Program-made: the position numbers and the translations under genes
Assembly (NCBI GenBank): GCA_018780365.1
Contig: JADMJR010000200.1
Coordinates: 1 to 47,364 of the forward strand
Source of the DNA: Acidovorax sp.
Lineage (GTDB): Bacteria > Pseudomonadota > Gammaproteobacteria > Burkholderiales > Burkholderiaceae_C
Direction of reading: 5' to 3'
Length of the DNA: 47,364 bases
Notes under the pieces: model-generated
Told to the model about the DNA's origin: nothing
The model's input: the letters and a program-made list of their open reading frames with translations, nothing else
Database searches by the model: none
Part shown: positions 1 through 7,949 of the stretch, in pieces
How positions within the stretch are numbered: the first letter of the stretch is position 1
Layout of the letters: each line of letters starts with the position of its first letter

Positions 1-359
1 AGCCGGTGTACGGCCGCATGTACCAGACGCCGTTTGCCGACCGCATCCGCAACGAAGTGGGCATTGCCACCATGGCCGTGGGCGCGATCACCGAGGCGGA
101 CCACGCCAACAGCATCATTGCCGCCGGCCGCGCCGACCTGTGCGCCATTGCCCGCCCGCACCTGGCCGACCCGGCGTGGACGCTGCACGCAGCAGCCCAG
201 CTGAGCCCCGTGGCGGCCGCACACACCGACTGGCCCGTGCAGTACGCCAGCGGCCGGGACCAGATGCTGCGCGAGATTTCCAAGCAAAAGCAGCTCCTTG
301 CGCAGGCCAATCAAGCACAAGCAGCTACTAAAAACAGAGCATCCGAGGAAGAAGGCTAG
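1..359 (+). CDS. C-terminal part of 2-aminobenzoyl-CoA monooxygenase/reductase-type flavoprotein (5'-truncated)
   Basis: The gene enters from the left edge; the reading frame begins at base 3 and ends with TAG at 357-359. The visible 118 residues resemble the end of an Old Yellow Enzyme-type flavin oxidoreductase domain ([10 protein letters not shown], then [16 protein letters not shown], the region near the FMN phosphate). In the large fused enzymes that act on 2-aminobenzoyl-CoA or salicylyl-CoA this domain follows an N-terminal flavin monooxygenase, which would lie outside the window. The five genes behind it, including a 2-aminobenzoate-CoA ligase, favour the aminobenzoyl-CoA enzyme, which hydroxylates and reduces the ring of the CoA thioester in the cytosol. 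The last roughly 20 residues are low-complexity (Gln, Ala, Lys) and overlap a probable decayed repeat. Salicylyl-CoA 5-hydroxylase is the main alternative. Confidence 0.75.
   Translation, partial: PVYGRMYQTPFADRIRNEVGIATMAVGAITEADHANSIIAAGRADLCAIARPHLADPAWTLHAAAQLSPVAAAHTDWPVQYASGRDQMLREISKQKQLLAQANQAQAATKNRASEEEG
298..345 (-). repeat. Probable shortened copy of the ATAGCT...GGCC dispersed repeat
   Basis: Read on the minus strand this stretch has an AT-rich block, then GTAGCT, about 14 bases, then GGCC. The three clearer copies in the window (2311-2378, 24131-24184, 44790-44856) have ATAGCT, 26-27 bases, then GGCC. This looks like a copy with an internal deletion. It encodes the last residues before the stop of the flavoprotein gene, where the protein becomes Gln/Ala-rich. 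The match is imperfect. Confidence 0.4.
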
Positions 360-361
360 CC

Positions 362-853
362 ATGGACCTCGAAGCCCGCCTGCACGGCGCTGCCCCCAGC
401 GAGCACCCCGAGGCCCTGCGCCTGTGGCTGCGCCTGCTCACCTGCACCCAGCTCATCGAAAAGCAGGTGCGCAGCCACCTGCGCGCGCAGTTCGACACCA
501 CCTTGCCACGCTTCGACCTGATGGCGCAACTGGAGCGCGCACCGGAAGGCATGAAGATGAAAGAGCTCTCGCGCCGCATGATGGTGACGAGCGGCAACAT
601 CACCGGCATCACCGACCAGCTCGTGGCGGAAGGCCTGGTGGAGCGCCTGGACGTGGAAGGCGACCGCCGCGCGTACCTGGTGCGCCTGACACCACAAGGC
701 CGCCAGCAGTTCAACGACATGGCGCGCCAGCACGAGCAGTGGATCGTGGAAGCGTTTTCCACGCTGGGCGAACGTGACATTGCCACCTTGTACCGCCTGT
801 TGGGCAGGGTCAAGGAACACACACAAGACAACTCTCTGGAGACCACGGAATGA
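362..853 (+). CDS. MarR-family transcriptional regulator
   Basis: A 163-residue protein with the MarR layout: an N-terminal helical dimerisation region, a winged helix-turn-helix at about residues 60-100 ([20 protein letters not shown] as recognition region) and the wing motif [13 protein letters not shown] at about residues 101-113. It starts two bases after the flavoprotein stop, and its TGA overlaps the ATG of the next gene (ATGA at 850-853), so it is in the middle of the operon. MarR regulators in aromatic-acid operons usually repress and are released by the acid or its CoA thioester; here the likely ligand is 2-aminobenzoyl-CoA, by inference from context. No operator can be assigned because the operon promoter lies outside the window. 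Confidence 0.9.
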   Translation: MDLEARLHGAAPSEHPEALRLWLRLLTCTQLIEKQVRSHLRAQFDTTLPRFDLMAQLERAPEGMKMKELSRRMMVTSGNITGITDQLVAEGLVERLDVEGDRRAYLVRLTPQGRQQFNDMARQHEQWIVEAFSTLGERDIATLYRLLGRVKEHTQDNSLETTE

Positions 854-1704
854 AGCATTTCATCGGCGCGAGCAACCCCATGCGCGAGCAGTTCAACCCC
901 CAAGCCAGCTACGTCGCTGAACACTTTGCCTGGAGCTTCGATGCTGGTGTGGGCACCGTCACGCTCAACCGGCCGGACCGCAAGAACCCGCTCACCTTCC
1001 AGAGCTATTCGGAGCTGCGCGATTTTTTCTACGCGCTGCGGTTTGCCACCGACGTGAAGGCCATCGTCGTCACCGGCGCGGGCGGCAACTTCTGCTCCGG
1101 CGGCGACGTGCACGAGATCATCGGCCCACTGACCACCATGACCATGCCGGAGCTGCTGGAGTTCACGCGCATGACGGGCGACCTGATCAAGGCGATGCGC
1201 GCCTGCCCGCAGCCCATCCTGGGCGCCATCGACGGCATCTGCGCCGGTGCGGGCGCCATGATGGCGCTGGCCTGCGACATGCGCTACGGCACCGAGGCCA
1301 CCAAGACCGCGTTCCTGTTCACCCGCGTGGGCCTGGCCGGCGCCGACATGGGCGCCTGCGCGCTGCTGCCCCGCATGATCGGCCAAGGCCGCGCCAGCGA
1401 GCTGCTGTTCACCGGCCGCGCGATGACGGCGCACGAAGGCCTGGCCTGGGGCTTCTTCAACGATTTGTACGAGAGCACTGACCTGCTGGCCAACGTGCAG
1501 GCCACGGCGCGCACGCTGGCCGACGGCCCCACCTTTGCCCACGGCATGACCAAGACCATGCTCAGCCAGGAATGGAGCATGACCATCGAGCAGGCCATCG
1601 AGGCCGAGGCGCAGGCGCAGGCCATCTGCATGCAGACCGAAGACTTCCGGCGCGCGTACGAGGCGTTTGCGGCCAAGCAAAAGCCTGTGTTCCAGGGGGA
1701 CTAG
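850..1704 (+). CDS. Crotonase/enoyl-CoA hydratase-family protein of the 2-aminobenzoyl-CoA operon
   Basis: A 284-residue crotonase-fold protein. The CoA-binding and oxyanion-hole segments are visible ([13 protein letters not shown] at about residues 78-90 and [16 protein letters not shown] at about 124-139). The two glutamates that do acid-base chemistry in classical enoyl-CoA hydratases (GGGCE and QPEILLG motifs) are not at the aligned places: the segments read GAGAM and [10 protein letters not shown]. It may therefore not be a simple hydratase. Ring opening or hydrolysis of a cyclic acyl-CoA is possible. It starts by ATGA overlap with the MarR gene, which implies translational coupling. A 160-base gap holding a large inverted repeat separates it from the next gene. 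The family is certain; the reaction is inferred from the operon. Confidence 0.85.
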   Translation: MKHFIGASNPMREQFNPQASYVAEHFAWSFDAGVGTVTLNRPDRKNPLTFQSYSELRDFFYALRFATDVKAIVVTGAGGNFCSGGDVHEIIGPLTTMTMPELLEFTRMTGDLIKAMRACPQPILGAIDGICAGAGAMMALACDMRYGTEATKTAFLFTRVGLAGADMGACALLPRMIGQGRASELLFTGRAMTAHEGLAWGFFNDLYESTDLLANVQATARTLADGPTFAHGMTKTMLSQEWSMTIEQAIEAEAQAQAICMQTEDFRRAYEAFAAKQKPVFQGD

Positions 1705-1773
1705 GAAAGCAAGCGTGAGCGAACCCATGCCGCACGTTCACACCATCTACTGAGCTGCCATGCGCCCACCGAA

Positions 1774-1833
1774 CCGTTCACGCTGAGCTTGTCGAAGCGC
1801 CGCGCAAGGCTTCGACAAGCTCAGCCCGAACGG
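1774..1833. repeat. Long inverted repeat (CTTCGACAAGCTCAGC family), copy 1
   Basis: Two 25-base arms (1774-1798 and 1809-1833) are reverse complements apart from two positions, with a 10-base spacer. The core reads CTTCGACAAGCTCAGC with CCGTTC/GAACGG ends. The same element occurs at 46125-46184 in the opposite orientation. I recall this palindrome being scattered through many proteobacterial genomes. It lies between two co-directional genes of the anthranilate operon, where the hairpin could reduce read-through or stabilise the upstream mRNA; there is no T-tract. Confidence 0.9.
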
Positions 1834-1865
1834 GTGATCGAATTCAAACAAGCCAGTCCATCACC

Positions 1866-3071
1866 ATGCACGTTGCAACGCCACTAGCCCCCCGCCCCCC
1901 CTCGACGGCCCACCTGGCCCTGCCCTTCTTCGACGACGCCCACCGCGCGCTGGCCGAGGGCCTGGTGCCCTGGGCGGCCGCGCAGCAGGTCGATGAAACC
2001 GACGACCGCGCCGCTTGCCGCGACTGGGTGCTGCGCCTGGGCGCGGGCGGCTGGCTGCGCTACTGCGTGCCCGCCGCACACGGCGGCGCGCTGCCCGCGC
2101 TCGACTCGCGCGCGCTGGTGCTGCTGCGCGAGACACTGGCCTACCACTCGCCGCTGGCGGACTTTGCGTTTGCAATGCAGGGCCTGGGCAGCGGCGCCAT
2201 CACGCTGGCGGGCACCCCCGCGCAGCAGGCGCACTACCTGCAGGGCGTGGCGCGCGGCGAGCTGATCGCGGCGTTCGCTCTCTCCGAACCTGAGGCGGGC
2301 TCGGATGTTGGCGCTATTAAAACAATAGCTGAAAGCGCTTACCCATCAGGCGGTAGCGGCCTAAAAGGCTCATATTCCTTGACCGGAACCAAGACCTGGA
2401 TCAGCAACGGCGGCATTGCCGACTTCTACTGCGTGTTCGCAAAGACCGACCCGGCCGGGGGCACACGTGGCATCAGCGCATTCATCGTGGATGCGAACAC
2501 GCCGGGGCTCGACACCTCGCGCCACATCCACGTGATGGCGCCACACCCGCTGGCCACGCTGCAGTTCGACCAATGCGCCGTGCCTGCCACGGCGCTGCTG
2601 GGCGAGGAGAACGGCGGCTTCAAGCTGGCCATGCGCACGCTGGACATTTTTCGTGCGTCGGTGGCCGCTGCCGCCCTCGGCATGGCCCGCCGCGCGCTGG
2701 CCGAGGCCGTGCACCACGCACGCCAGCGCCGCATGTTCGGCCAGACGCTGGCCGACTTCCAGCTCACGCAGGCCAAGATCGGCGAGATGGCCGCGCTGGT
2801 GGACAGCGCCGCGCTGCTGACCTACCGTGCGGCCTGGCTGCGTGACCAGGGCCAGGCGCGCGTCACGGCCGAGGCCGCGATGGCCAAGATGACCGCCACC
2901 GAAAACGCCCAGCGTGTCATCGACATGGCACTGCAGCTGCACGGCGGGCGCGGCGTGGAAGTGGGCAGCAAGGTCGAATCGCTGTACCGCGACATCCGCT
3001 CGCTGCGCATCTACGAAGGTGCCACCGAAGTGCAGCAACTCATCATCGGCAAAAGCCTCTTGCAGGAGTAA
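1866..3071 (+). CDS. Acyl-CoA dehydrogenase of the 2-aminobenzoate operon, with an in-frame repeat insertion
   Basis: A 401-residue acyl-CoA dehydrogenase that should oxidise a ring-cleavage acyl-CoA intermediate, using FAD and passing electrons to ETF. Family marks are [10 protein letters not shown] (about 139-148), TKTWISNGG (about 175-183), the C-terminal FAD and dimer region with LHGGRGVE, and IYEGATEVQ, whose YEG glutamate is the usual catalytic base. Residues 150-171 are not family sequence: they are encoded by a dispersed repeat at 2311-2378 and enlarge the loop between SDV and the LTGTKTW strand by roughly eight residues compared with usual family members. The frame stays open. No clear Shine-Dalgarno precedes the ATG. 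The AMP ligase starts five bases after the stop. Function is inferred from family and operon; activity with the enlarged loop is untested. Confidence 0.9.
   Translation: MHVATPLAPRPPSTAHLALPFFDDAHRALAEGLVPWAAAQQVDETDDRAACRDWVLRLGAGGWLRYCVPAAHGGALPALDSRALVLLRETLAYHSPLADFAFAMQGLGSGAITLAGTPAQQAHYLQGVARGELIAAFALSEPEAGSDVGAIKTIAESAYPSGGSGLKGSYSLTGTKTWISNGGIADFYCVFAKTDPAGGTRGISAFIVDANTPGLDTSRHIHVMAPHPLATLQFDQCAVPATALLGEENGGFKLAMRTLDIFRASVAAAALGMARRALAEAVHHARQRRMFGQTLADFQLTQAKIGEMAALVDSAALLTYRAAWLRDQGQARVTAEAAMAKMTATENAQRVIDMALQLHGGRGVEVGSKVESLYRDIRSLRIYEGATEVQQLIIGKSLLQE
2311..2378 (+). repeat. Dispersed ATAGCT-N27-GGCC repeat inside the acyl-CoA dehydrogenase gene
   Basis: An AT-richer block reads GCTATTAAAACAATAGCT, then 27 bases including AGCGCTT, then GGCC followed by TAAAAGGCT. 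It shares the ATAGCT...GGCC framework and AT-rich flanks with 24131-24184 (minus orientation) and 44790-44856. It lies wholly within the coding frame and contributes residues 150-171. Codons ATA and CTA in it are unlike the surrounding GC-rich codon use. Confidence 0.8.
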
Positions 3072-3076
3072 CGACC

Positions 3077-4726
3077 ATGACGGTGCCCTCCGCCCAGCCC
3101 GACCACTTCGTTCACGACCGCCTGCCGCCCAAGGACGCCTGGCCCACGCTGCGCTACGACCGGCCCGAGCTGCAGATCGCCAACCAAGCCAACCTGGTGG
3201 AGGCGCTGTTCGACCAGGCCGAACGTGCGGGCCACATCGACCGCCCCTTGCTGCGCGGCCCGCACCGCACGTATACCTACCGCGACGCCCGCACCGAGGC
3301 GACACGCATCGCCGAGGTGCTGACGCAGGACCATGGCCTCGTGCCCGGCAACCGTGTGCTGCTGCGCGGCGGCAACACGGTGGAGATGGCGCTGGCCTGG
3401 CTGGGTACCGTCTACGCGGGACTGGTGGCGGTGGCGACCATGCCGCTGCTGCGCGCGATGGAGCTGGGCAGCATCATCGACCGCGCCCAGCCCACGCTGG
3501 CGCTGTGCGATGGCCGCCTGCTGGCGGAGCTGCAGGCGGCACAGGCGCAGCACCCCGTGCTCGCCACCATCGTGCCCTTCCACACAGCGCCGGATGCGGC
3601 CGACCTGCTGCAGCGCGCGCAGGACAAGCCCGGCACCACGCCACCGTGCCCCACGTCAGCGGACGACATCGCGCTGATGGCGTTCACCTCGGGCACCACA
3701 GGCTCCCCCAAGGCGGCCGTGCACACGCACCGCGATGTGCTGGCAGGCTGCGAGGCCTGGCCGCGCCATGTACTCAAGGCCACGCCCGATGACATCGTGG
3801 CGGGCTCGCCGCCGCTGGCGTTCACCTTTGGCCTGGGCGGCTTGCTGGTGTTTCCGATGTGGGCCGGGGCCAGCGTGTACTTCCCCGACCAGCCCTACAC
3901 GCCCCAGACCATGGTCACGCTGATGCGCGACGCGGGCGTCACCATCTGCTACACCGCGCCCACGTTCTACCGGCAGATGGCGCCGTTCGCCCAACAGATC
4001 GGCCTGCCGCAGCTGCGCATCAGCGTGAGCGCCGGCGAGGGCCTGCCCGACGCCACGCGCCAGCTGTGGAAGGACGCCACCGGCATCGACATGACGGACG
4101 GCATCGGCGCCACGGAGATGTTCCACATCTTCATCTCGTCGGCGGGCGGCGAAAGCCGCGCTGGTGCAGTGGGCAAGGTGGTGCCCGGCTACACCGCCAA
4201 GGTGGTGGACGACGACGGCCGTGAAGTGCCGCGCGGCACCGTGGGCAAGCTCGCGGTGATCGGCCCCACGGGCTGCAAGTACCTCGACGACCCGCGCCAG
4301 GCCAAGTACGTGAGGGACGGCTGGAACTACCCGGGCGATGCGTTCACGCAAGACGCCGACGGTTATTTCTTCTACCAGGCGCGCGACGACGACATGATCA
4401 TCACCGCCGGCTACAACGTGGGCGGCCCCGAGGTGGAAGACGCCCTGCTGCGCCACCCCGCCGTGGCCGAGTGCGGCGTGATCGGTGTGCCCGACGAGGA
4501 GCGTGGCATGGTGGTCAAGGCCATCTGCGTCTTGAAGCCCGGCCACACAGGCGATGCAGCCATGGTCAAGACCTTGCAGGACCATGTGAAAGCCACCATC
4601 GCCCCGTTCAAATACCCGCGCGTGGTGGAGTTCGTCACGGCCCTGCCCCGCACCGAAACCGGCAAGCTCCAGCGCTTCAAGCTGCGCCAGGGCGCTGCGG
4701 CTCCTTCCTCTACAAAAACAACATGA
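3077..4726 (+). CDS. abmG: 2-aminobenzoate-CoA ligase (benzoate-CoA ligase family)
   Basis: A 549-residue ATP-dependent acyl-CoA synthetase that would form 2-aminobenzoyl-CoA from anthranilate, ATP and CoA, the entry step of the pathway. Adenylating-enzyme motifs occur in order: AFTSGTTGSPKA (P-loop, about 197-208), GIGATEMFHIF (about 340-350), YPGDAFTQDADGYF with RDDDMI (hinge) and TETGKLQ near the C-terminus, with the catalytic lysine. Length and N-terminus fit the benzoate/2-aminobenzoate-CoA ligase branch. It lies between the acyl-CoA dehydrogenase (five-base gap) and the Rid gene (ATGA overlap). The name rests on similarity to the aminobenzoate ligase group and on the operon; benzoate or a hydroxybenzoate cannot be excluded as substrate. 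Confidence 0.8.
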   Translation: MTVPSAQPDHFVHDRLPPKDAWPTLRYDRPELQIANQANLVEALFDQAERAGHIDRPLLRGPHRTYTYRDARTEATRIAEVLTQDHGLVPGNRVLLRGGNTVEMALAWLGTVYAGLVAVATMPLLRAMELGSIIDRAQPTLALCDGRLLAELQAAQAQHPVLATIVPFHTAPDAADLLQRAQDKPGTTPPCPTSADDIALMAFTSGTTGSPKAAVHTHRDVLAGCEAWPRHVLKATPDDIVAGSPPLAFTFGLGGLLVFPMWAGASVYFPDQPYTPQTMVTLMRDAGVTICYTAPTFYRQMAPFAQQIGLPQLRISVSAGEGLPDATRQLWKDATGIDMTDGIGATEMFHIFISSAGGESRAGAVGKVVPGYTAKVVDDDGREVPRGTVGKLAVIGPTGCKYLDDPRQAKYVRDGWNYPGDAFTQDADGYFFYQARDDDMIITAGYNVGGPEVEDALLRHPAVAECGVIGVPDEERGMVVKAICVLKPGHTGDAAMVKTLQDHVKATIAPFKYPRVVEFVTALPRTETGKLQRFKLRQGAAAPSSTKTT

Positions 4727-5124
4727 TGATGAACACAGTATTGCAACCCGAGGGTTGGGTGGCCCCCAAGGGCTATGCCAACGGCATGGCCGCACGCGGC
4801 ACCATGGTCTTCACCGGCGGCCAGATCGGCTGGAACGCGCAGCAGCAGTTCGAGAGCGACGACTTCATCGCGCAGACCCGGCAAACGCTGCTGAATGTGC
4901 GTGCGGTGCTGGAGGCCGGTGGTGCGGGCCCCGAGCACCTGGTGCGGCTGACCTGGTATGTGACCGACCGCAACGAATACAACAGCCGCCTGAAGGAGCT
5001 AGGTGCTGTCTACCGCGAGGTGCTGGGCAAGAACTTCCCGGCCATGGCGTGTGTGCAGGTGGCGGGGCTCATGGAAGAGCGCGCGAAGATCGAGATTGAA
5101 GCCACAGCAATGATTCCCCCCTGA
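4723..5124 (+). CDS. Rid-family (YjgF/YER057c/UK114) protein lacking the RidA arginine
   Basis: A 133-residue Rid-fold protein starting at ATG 4723, the first of three consecutive Met codons, overlapping the ligase stop by ATGA. Family segments are FTGGQIGW, the helix QTLLNVRAVLEAGG and the C-terminal KIEIEATAM. In RidA imine deaminases a conserved arginine (Arg105 in E. coli, FPARSCVEV) binds the substrate carboxylate; here the segment reads FPAMACVQV, so that arginine is a methionine. It therefore belongs to a Rid subgroup distinct from RidA. The pathway's dearomatised product carries an enamine on a CoA thioester, so release of ammonia from it is an attractive role, but this is inference. 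Confidence 0.85.
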   Translation: MMMNTVLQPEGWVAPKGYANGMAARGTMVFTGGQIGWNAQQQFESDDFIAQTRQTLLNVRAVLEAGGAGPEHLVRLTWYVTDRNEYNSRLKELGAVYREVLGKNFPAMACVQVAGLMEERAKIEIEATAMIPP

Positions 5125-5158
5125 GCCCCGCTTCGCGTCATCCCCAAAGGGGGGGGAC

Positions 5159-5195
5159 GCCACCCGTGGCCTGGCAAAGCCAGTTCCACGGTGGC
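5159..5195. terminator. Bidirectional hairpin between convergent genes
   Basis: Arms 5159-5175 and 5179-5195 pair almost completely around an AAA loop (TGGC-AAA-GCCA at the tip, with a bulge and one mismatch). It lies between the converging stops of the Rid gene (5124) and the DMT transporter (5218), the expected place for a shared terminator, although no T-run follows. A similar CCTGGCAAAGCCAG hairpin is, from memory, common in Comamonadaceae. Confidence 0.55.
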
Positions 5196-5217
5196 ACTCG
5201 CCCAGGCCATGCCTGTA

Positions 5218-6156
5218 CTACGCGCTGCGCCACCGGTACTGTGCACGGACGAGCCACTGCTGCAGCGCTTGCCCGTACAGGATGAACGCCAGCGCTGCCC
5301 CAATCAACGGCAGCGCGGCAAACACCCAGCCCGTCAGCAGCTCGCCGCCCAGCGCCACGCCCACCAGCAGCGCCACCGCAGGGTTCACGAACGAATAGCT
5401 GCCCGCCAGCGCCGCCGACGTGTTCTGCAGCAGCCACAGATACGCATTGAGCGCCACCAGCGTGCCAAACACCAGCAGATAGACCCACGCCGCCCACGAC
5501 TTGGCGCTGACCTGGCCCAGAGCCGAGAGCGGCTCGAACCACAGCGCCACCACCAGCCCCATCGCACCGCCCGCCAGCCACTGCGCCGCCGAGGCCATGG
5601 CGGGTGCGGGCAACGAGAGCTTGCGCGACGCATACGAGCCGATGCTCCAGCACAGCGGCGCACCAAAGGCCAGCAGCGCGCCGAGCCAGGTGGCCGAGAA
5701 ATCGCCCTCCAGCGCCAGCAGCAGCGCGCCCACCACGCCCAGCGCCAAGCCGATCCAGCTGGTGAAAGGCACCCGCTCGCCGCCCCAGCGCGACCACAGC
5801 GCCAGCCACATGGGCATGGTGGTGACCACCGTGGCCATGAGGCCCGAACCAATGCCCAGCTTTTGCGCAAAGCCCATCAGGTTCATGGCCAGGAACACCA
5901 TGCAGCCGCCGACCACCGCCGAATTGCGCCACTGCACCCGCGTGGGCAGTGCATGGCCTTGCCACAGCGCAATCAGCAGCATCACACCGCCCGCACACAG
6001 AAAACGGATGGCATTCATCAACAGCGGCGGCATGGTCTGCACCGCAATGCCGATGGCGAAATAGGTGGTGCCCCAGACGATGTAGACCAGCAGCAGCGCC
6101 AGGGCCACTGCCCAGCGGCGCTGTGATTGGGCTTGCGCGTTGAAAATTGCCGGCAT
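5218..6156 (-). CDS. EamA/DMT-family transporter
   Basis: A 312-residue membrane protein of the drug/metabolite transporter superfamily with about ten hydrophobic helices and two EamA halves. The first begins at VYIVWGTTYFAIGIAV (about 23-38); the second includes the conserved segment SYSFVNPAVALLVGVALGGE near the C-terminus. I chose ATG 6156 because AGGTGA lies five bases upstream; a GTG at 6165 is the alternative. It is divergent from an Lrp-type regulator with a 70-base AT-rich intergenic region. DMT exporters paired with a divergent Lrp/AsnC gene commonly export amino acids or related metabolites, so amino-acid efflux is the best guess. The substrate cannot be read from the sequence. Confidence 0.9.
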   Translation of the reverse strand: MPAIFNAQAQSQRRWAVALALLLVYIVWGTTYFAIGIAVQTMPPLLMNAIRFLCAGGVMLLIALWQGHALPTRVQWRNSAVVGGCMVFLAMNLMGFAQKLGIGSGLMATVVTTMPMWLALWSRWGGERVPFTSWIGLALGVVGALLLALEGDFSATWLGALLAFGAPLCWSIGSYASRKLSLPAPAMASAAQWLAGGAMGLVVALWFEPLSALGQVSAKSWAAWVYLLVFGTLVALNAYLWLLQNTSAALAGSYSFVNPAVALLVGVALGGELLTGWVFAALPLIGAALAFILYGQALQQWLVRAQYRWRSA

Positions 6157-6182
6157 ATTCTTCACCTGACCGAATAATTTAT

Positions 6183-6200
6183 GGAAACCGCGAGGTTTTC
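6183..6200. promoter_or_regulatory. Candidate operator dyad between the DMT exporter and the Lrp-type gene
   Basis: GGAAACC (6183-6189) and GGTTTTC (6194-6200) form an imperfect 7-base dyad within an AT-rich 70-base divergent intergenic region. Lrp/AsnC proteins bind AT-rich dyads and usually autoregulate, so this is a plausible site for the adjacent regulator. Single site, position only. Confidence 0.35.
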
Positions 6201-6226
6201 GGAATTTTTACCAAAATCAGGCGGCT

Positions 6227-6715
6227 ATGCAAGCAAATATTCAGACAGATGACATGGACGCCAGAATTATTTCGGCCCTGGGCACGGACGGCCGACGTTC
6301 GTACGCCGACGTGGGGGCTGAAGTGGGGCTGTCTACCGCCGCCGTGCACGAGCGGGTGAAGAAGCTGCTGGACAAGGGCGTGATCCGCCGCTTTTCGATC
6401 AGCGTGGACCCGGAGCGTGTGGGGCTCAACTTCACCGCCTTTGTCGCCATCCGCAACGATGGCGGCATCCACTGCCGCGACGTGGCGCCGCGCCTGCGCG
6501 CCATGCCCCAGGTGGAAGAGCTGCACAGCGTGGCGGGCGAATACGACTTTCTGGCCAAGATCCGCACCACCCATGCGCGCGCACTGGAAGATGTGATCTA
6601 TGAAATCAAGGCCATTGCGGGCGTGGCGCGCACCACCAGCACCGTGGTGCTGAACACGGAGTTCGAGGACCGGCCGCTGGACCTCACCTGGGTAAATGGA
6701 GACAAGGGGAGCTGA
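6227..6715 (+). CDS. Lrp/AsnC-family transcriptional regulator
   Basis: A 162-residue regulator. The N-terminal winged helix-turn-helix (MDARIISALGTDGRRSYADV, then VGLSTAAVHERVKKLLDKGVI) covers about residues 10-60; the C-terminal RAM ligand-binding domain follows, with the characteristic stretch VEELHSVAGEYDFLAKIRT at about 101-119. It is transcribed away from the DMT exporter, and the shared intergenic region has a dyad at 6183-6200. By family habit it would sense an amino acid or related small molecule and control the exporter and itself. The ligand is unknown. Confidence 0.9.
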   Translation: MQANIQTDDMDARIISALGTDGRRSYADVGAEVGLSTAAVHERVKKLLDKGVIRRFSISVDPERVGLNFTAFVAIRNDGGIHCRDVAPRLRAMPQVEELHSVAGEYDFLAKIRTTHARALEDVIYEIKAIAGVARTTSTVVLNTEFEDRPLDLTWVNGDKGS

Positions 6716-6762
6716 CACGGCAGCGCGCGGCAGCCCCGGACCGGGCGCGATTCCCAACAAGG

Positions 6763-7878
6763 TCACCGCAGGACTTCGGACGGAGCGCAGCCCTCCAGGA
6801 GTTCGTCGTACTCCAGCTGTGTGGCCACCCACTGGCGCGTGGCATCCCCGTAGCGTTGGCCAATGGCCTGCAGGCTGCGGCTGAGCACACAGGCCGCGCT
6901 CAGGTCCTGAGCCATCGGGGCCTGCACCGCCAATGCGCCTGGTGGCACCACGCGCAGCAGCAGCCCGCTGCGCAGCCGCACACCCGGGGCCTGCGCATGC
7001 ACAGCCCTTGCGCTGGAGCGGTAGGTGCGCGACCACGCATCCGCCACAAACGCCAGCGCCACATCGTCAGCCCCGTCCACCACAGGGATCTCGATGCGCT
7101 CATGCCGCCAAAAAAGCACGGTGTTGGTGGTCAACGTCCACAGGTGCGCCGGCCCCAGGCCAAACTGGCCACTGCGGTGTGTGGCCCGCCACGACACCAG
7201 GCCCAGTTCATTTGCCACTGCGCGGGCCCTGTCAGTGCCCGCCAGGGCCTCCACGATGGCCAGAGACACAGGCAACGAGGCAGAGACCCCGGTGGTGGTC
7301 ACCACCGGTCCGTCAGCCAGGTAGCGCAGATCCGGCACGTGGGAGGCACCGGGGTGGCGGCGCAACAAGGTGCTGCGGTCATACCAGTGGCCGGTGAAGG
7401 AGCGGCCATCGAGCAGGCCCGCCTGGCCCAGCACGCGAGCGCCCGCGCACACCCCCACCACCACGGCCCCCCGGGCAGCCTGGCGCTGGAGCCATGCCAC
7501 CACGGCGGGGTCATCGTCAGTGTGCAGGGCGGGAACCACCACGATGTCGGCCCCCGCTGGGTAGGCGGCATCGAACGATGCGAAGTCGCGCGTGACATCG
7601 ACCTGCAACGCGGGCATCAGCACCACACGGCCCGCGCGCGGTGCCACAGCCTCCACCACCCCCACCTGGGCCTGGCGCAGCACGGCATGCGGGACCAGGA
7701 AGTCGGTGGTTTCCGTGCCTTCGTTGAGCGCCAGCACGGCAATCACCGGAGCAGCGCCCGAAGAACGCAGCGGCAAAGTCAGCGGCCCTGTTGCCGTCAC
7801 CGGCCCCCCGGGCACCACAGATACCGACGCCGACACCGACACCGCAGCCAACACCGTCGGCGCTGCCAGCCACCTCAT
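6763..7878 (-). CDS. Exported DJ-1/PfpI-family protein
   Basis: A 371-residue protein if started at ATG 7878. That start gives a hydrophobic N-terminus (MRWLAAPTVLAAVSVSASVSV) that looks like a signal peptide or membrane anchor. The frame is open upstream to 8064, but that stretch has no family similarity and overlaps the divergent gene. A DJ-1/PfpI (class I glutamine-amidotransferase-like) domain follows, with the nucleophile-elbow cysteine in VVVGVCAGARVLGQAGLLDG and downstream FTGHWYD. The C-terminal third (from about VSWRATHRSGQFGLG) has no motif I recognise. It is divergent from a GlxA-type regulator with the same fold, suggesting the pair is functionally linked. Substrate and role are unknown. 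Confidence 0.75.
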   Translation of the reverse strand: MRWLAAPTVLAAVSVSASVSVVPGGPVTATGPLTLPLRSSGAAPVIAVLALNEGTETTDFLVPHAVLRQAQVGVVEAVAPRAGRVVLMPALQVDVTRDFASFDAAYPAGADIVVVPALHTDDDPAVVAWLQRQAARGAVVVGVCAGARVLGQAGLLDGRSFTGHWYDRSTLLRRHPGASHVPDLRYLADGPVVTTTGVSASLPVSLAIVEALAGTDRARAVANELGLVSWRATHRSGQFGLGPAHLWTLTTNTVLFWRHERIEIPVVDGADDVALAFVADAWSRTYRSSARAVHAQAPGVRLRSGLLLRVVPPGALAVQAPMAQDLSAACVLSRSLQAIGQRYGDATRQWVATQLEYDELLEGCAPSEVLR

Positions 7879-7949
7879 CCAACGCCACAATGTCGCCACA
7901 CCCAGCCCTCTTGTTGCCCTTGCCAGCCCTGAGCTTAGGTTGCGCCCCC

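Noticed and set aside
328-1728. 466-codon open frame on the minus strand opposite the MarR and crotonase genes
   Set aside because: It is antisense to two clearly conserved genes, the translation is Arg/Ala/Gly/His-rich without motifs, and GC-rich codon structure commonly leaves such mirror frames open.
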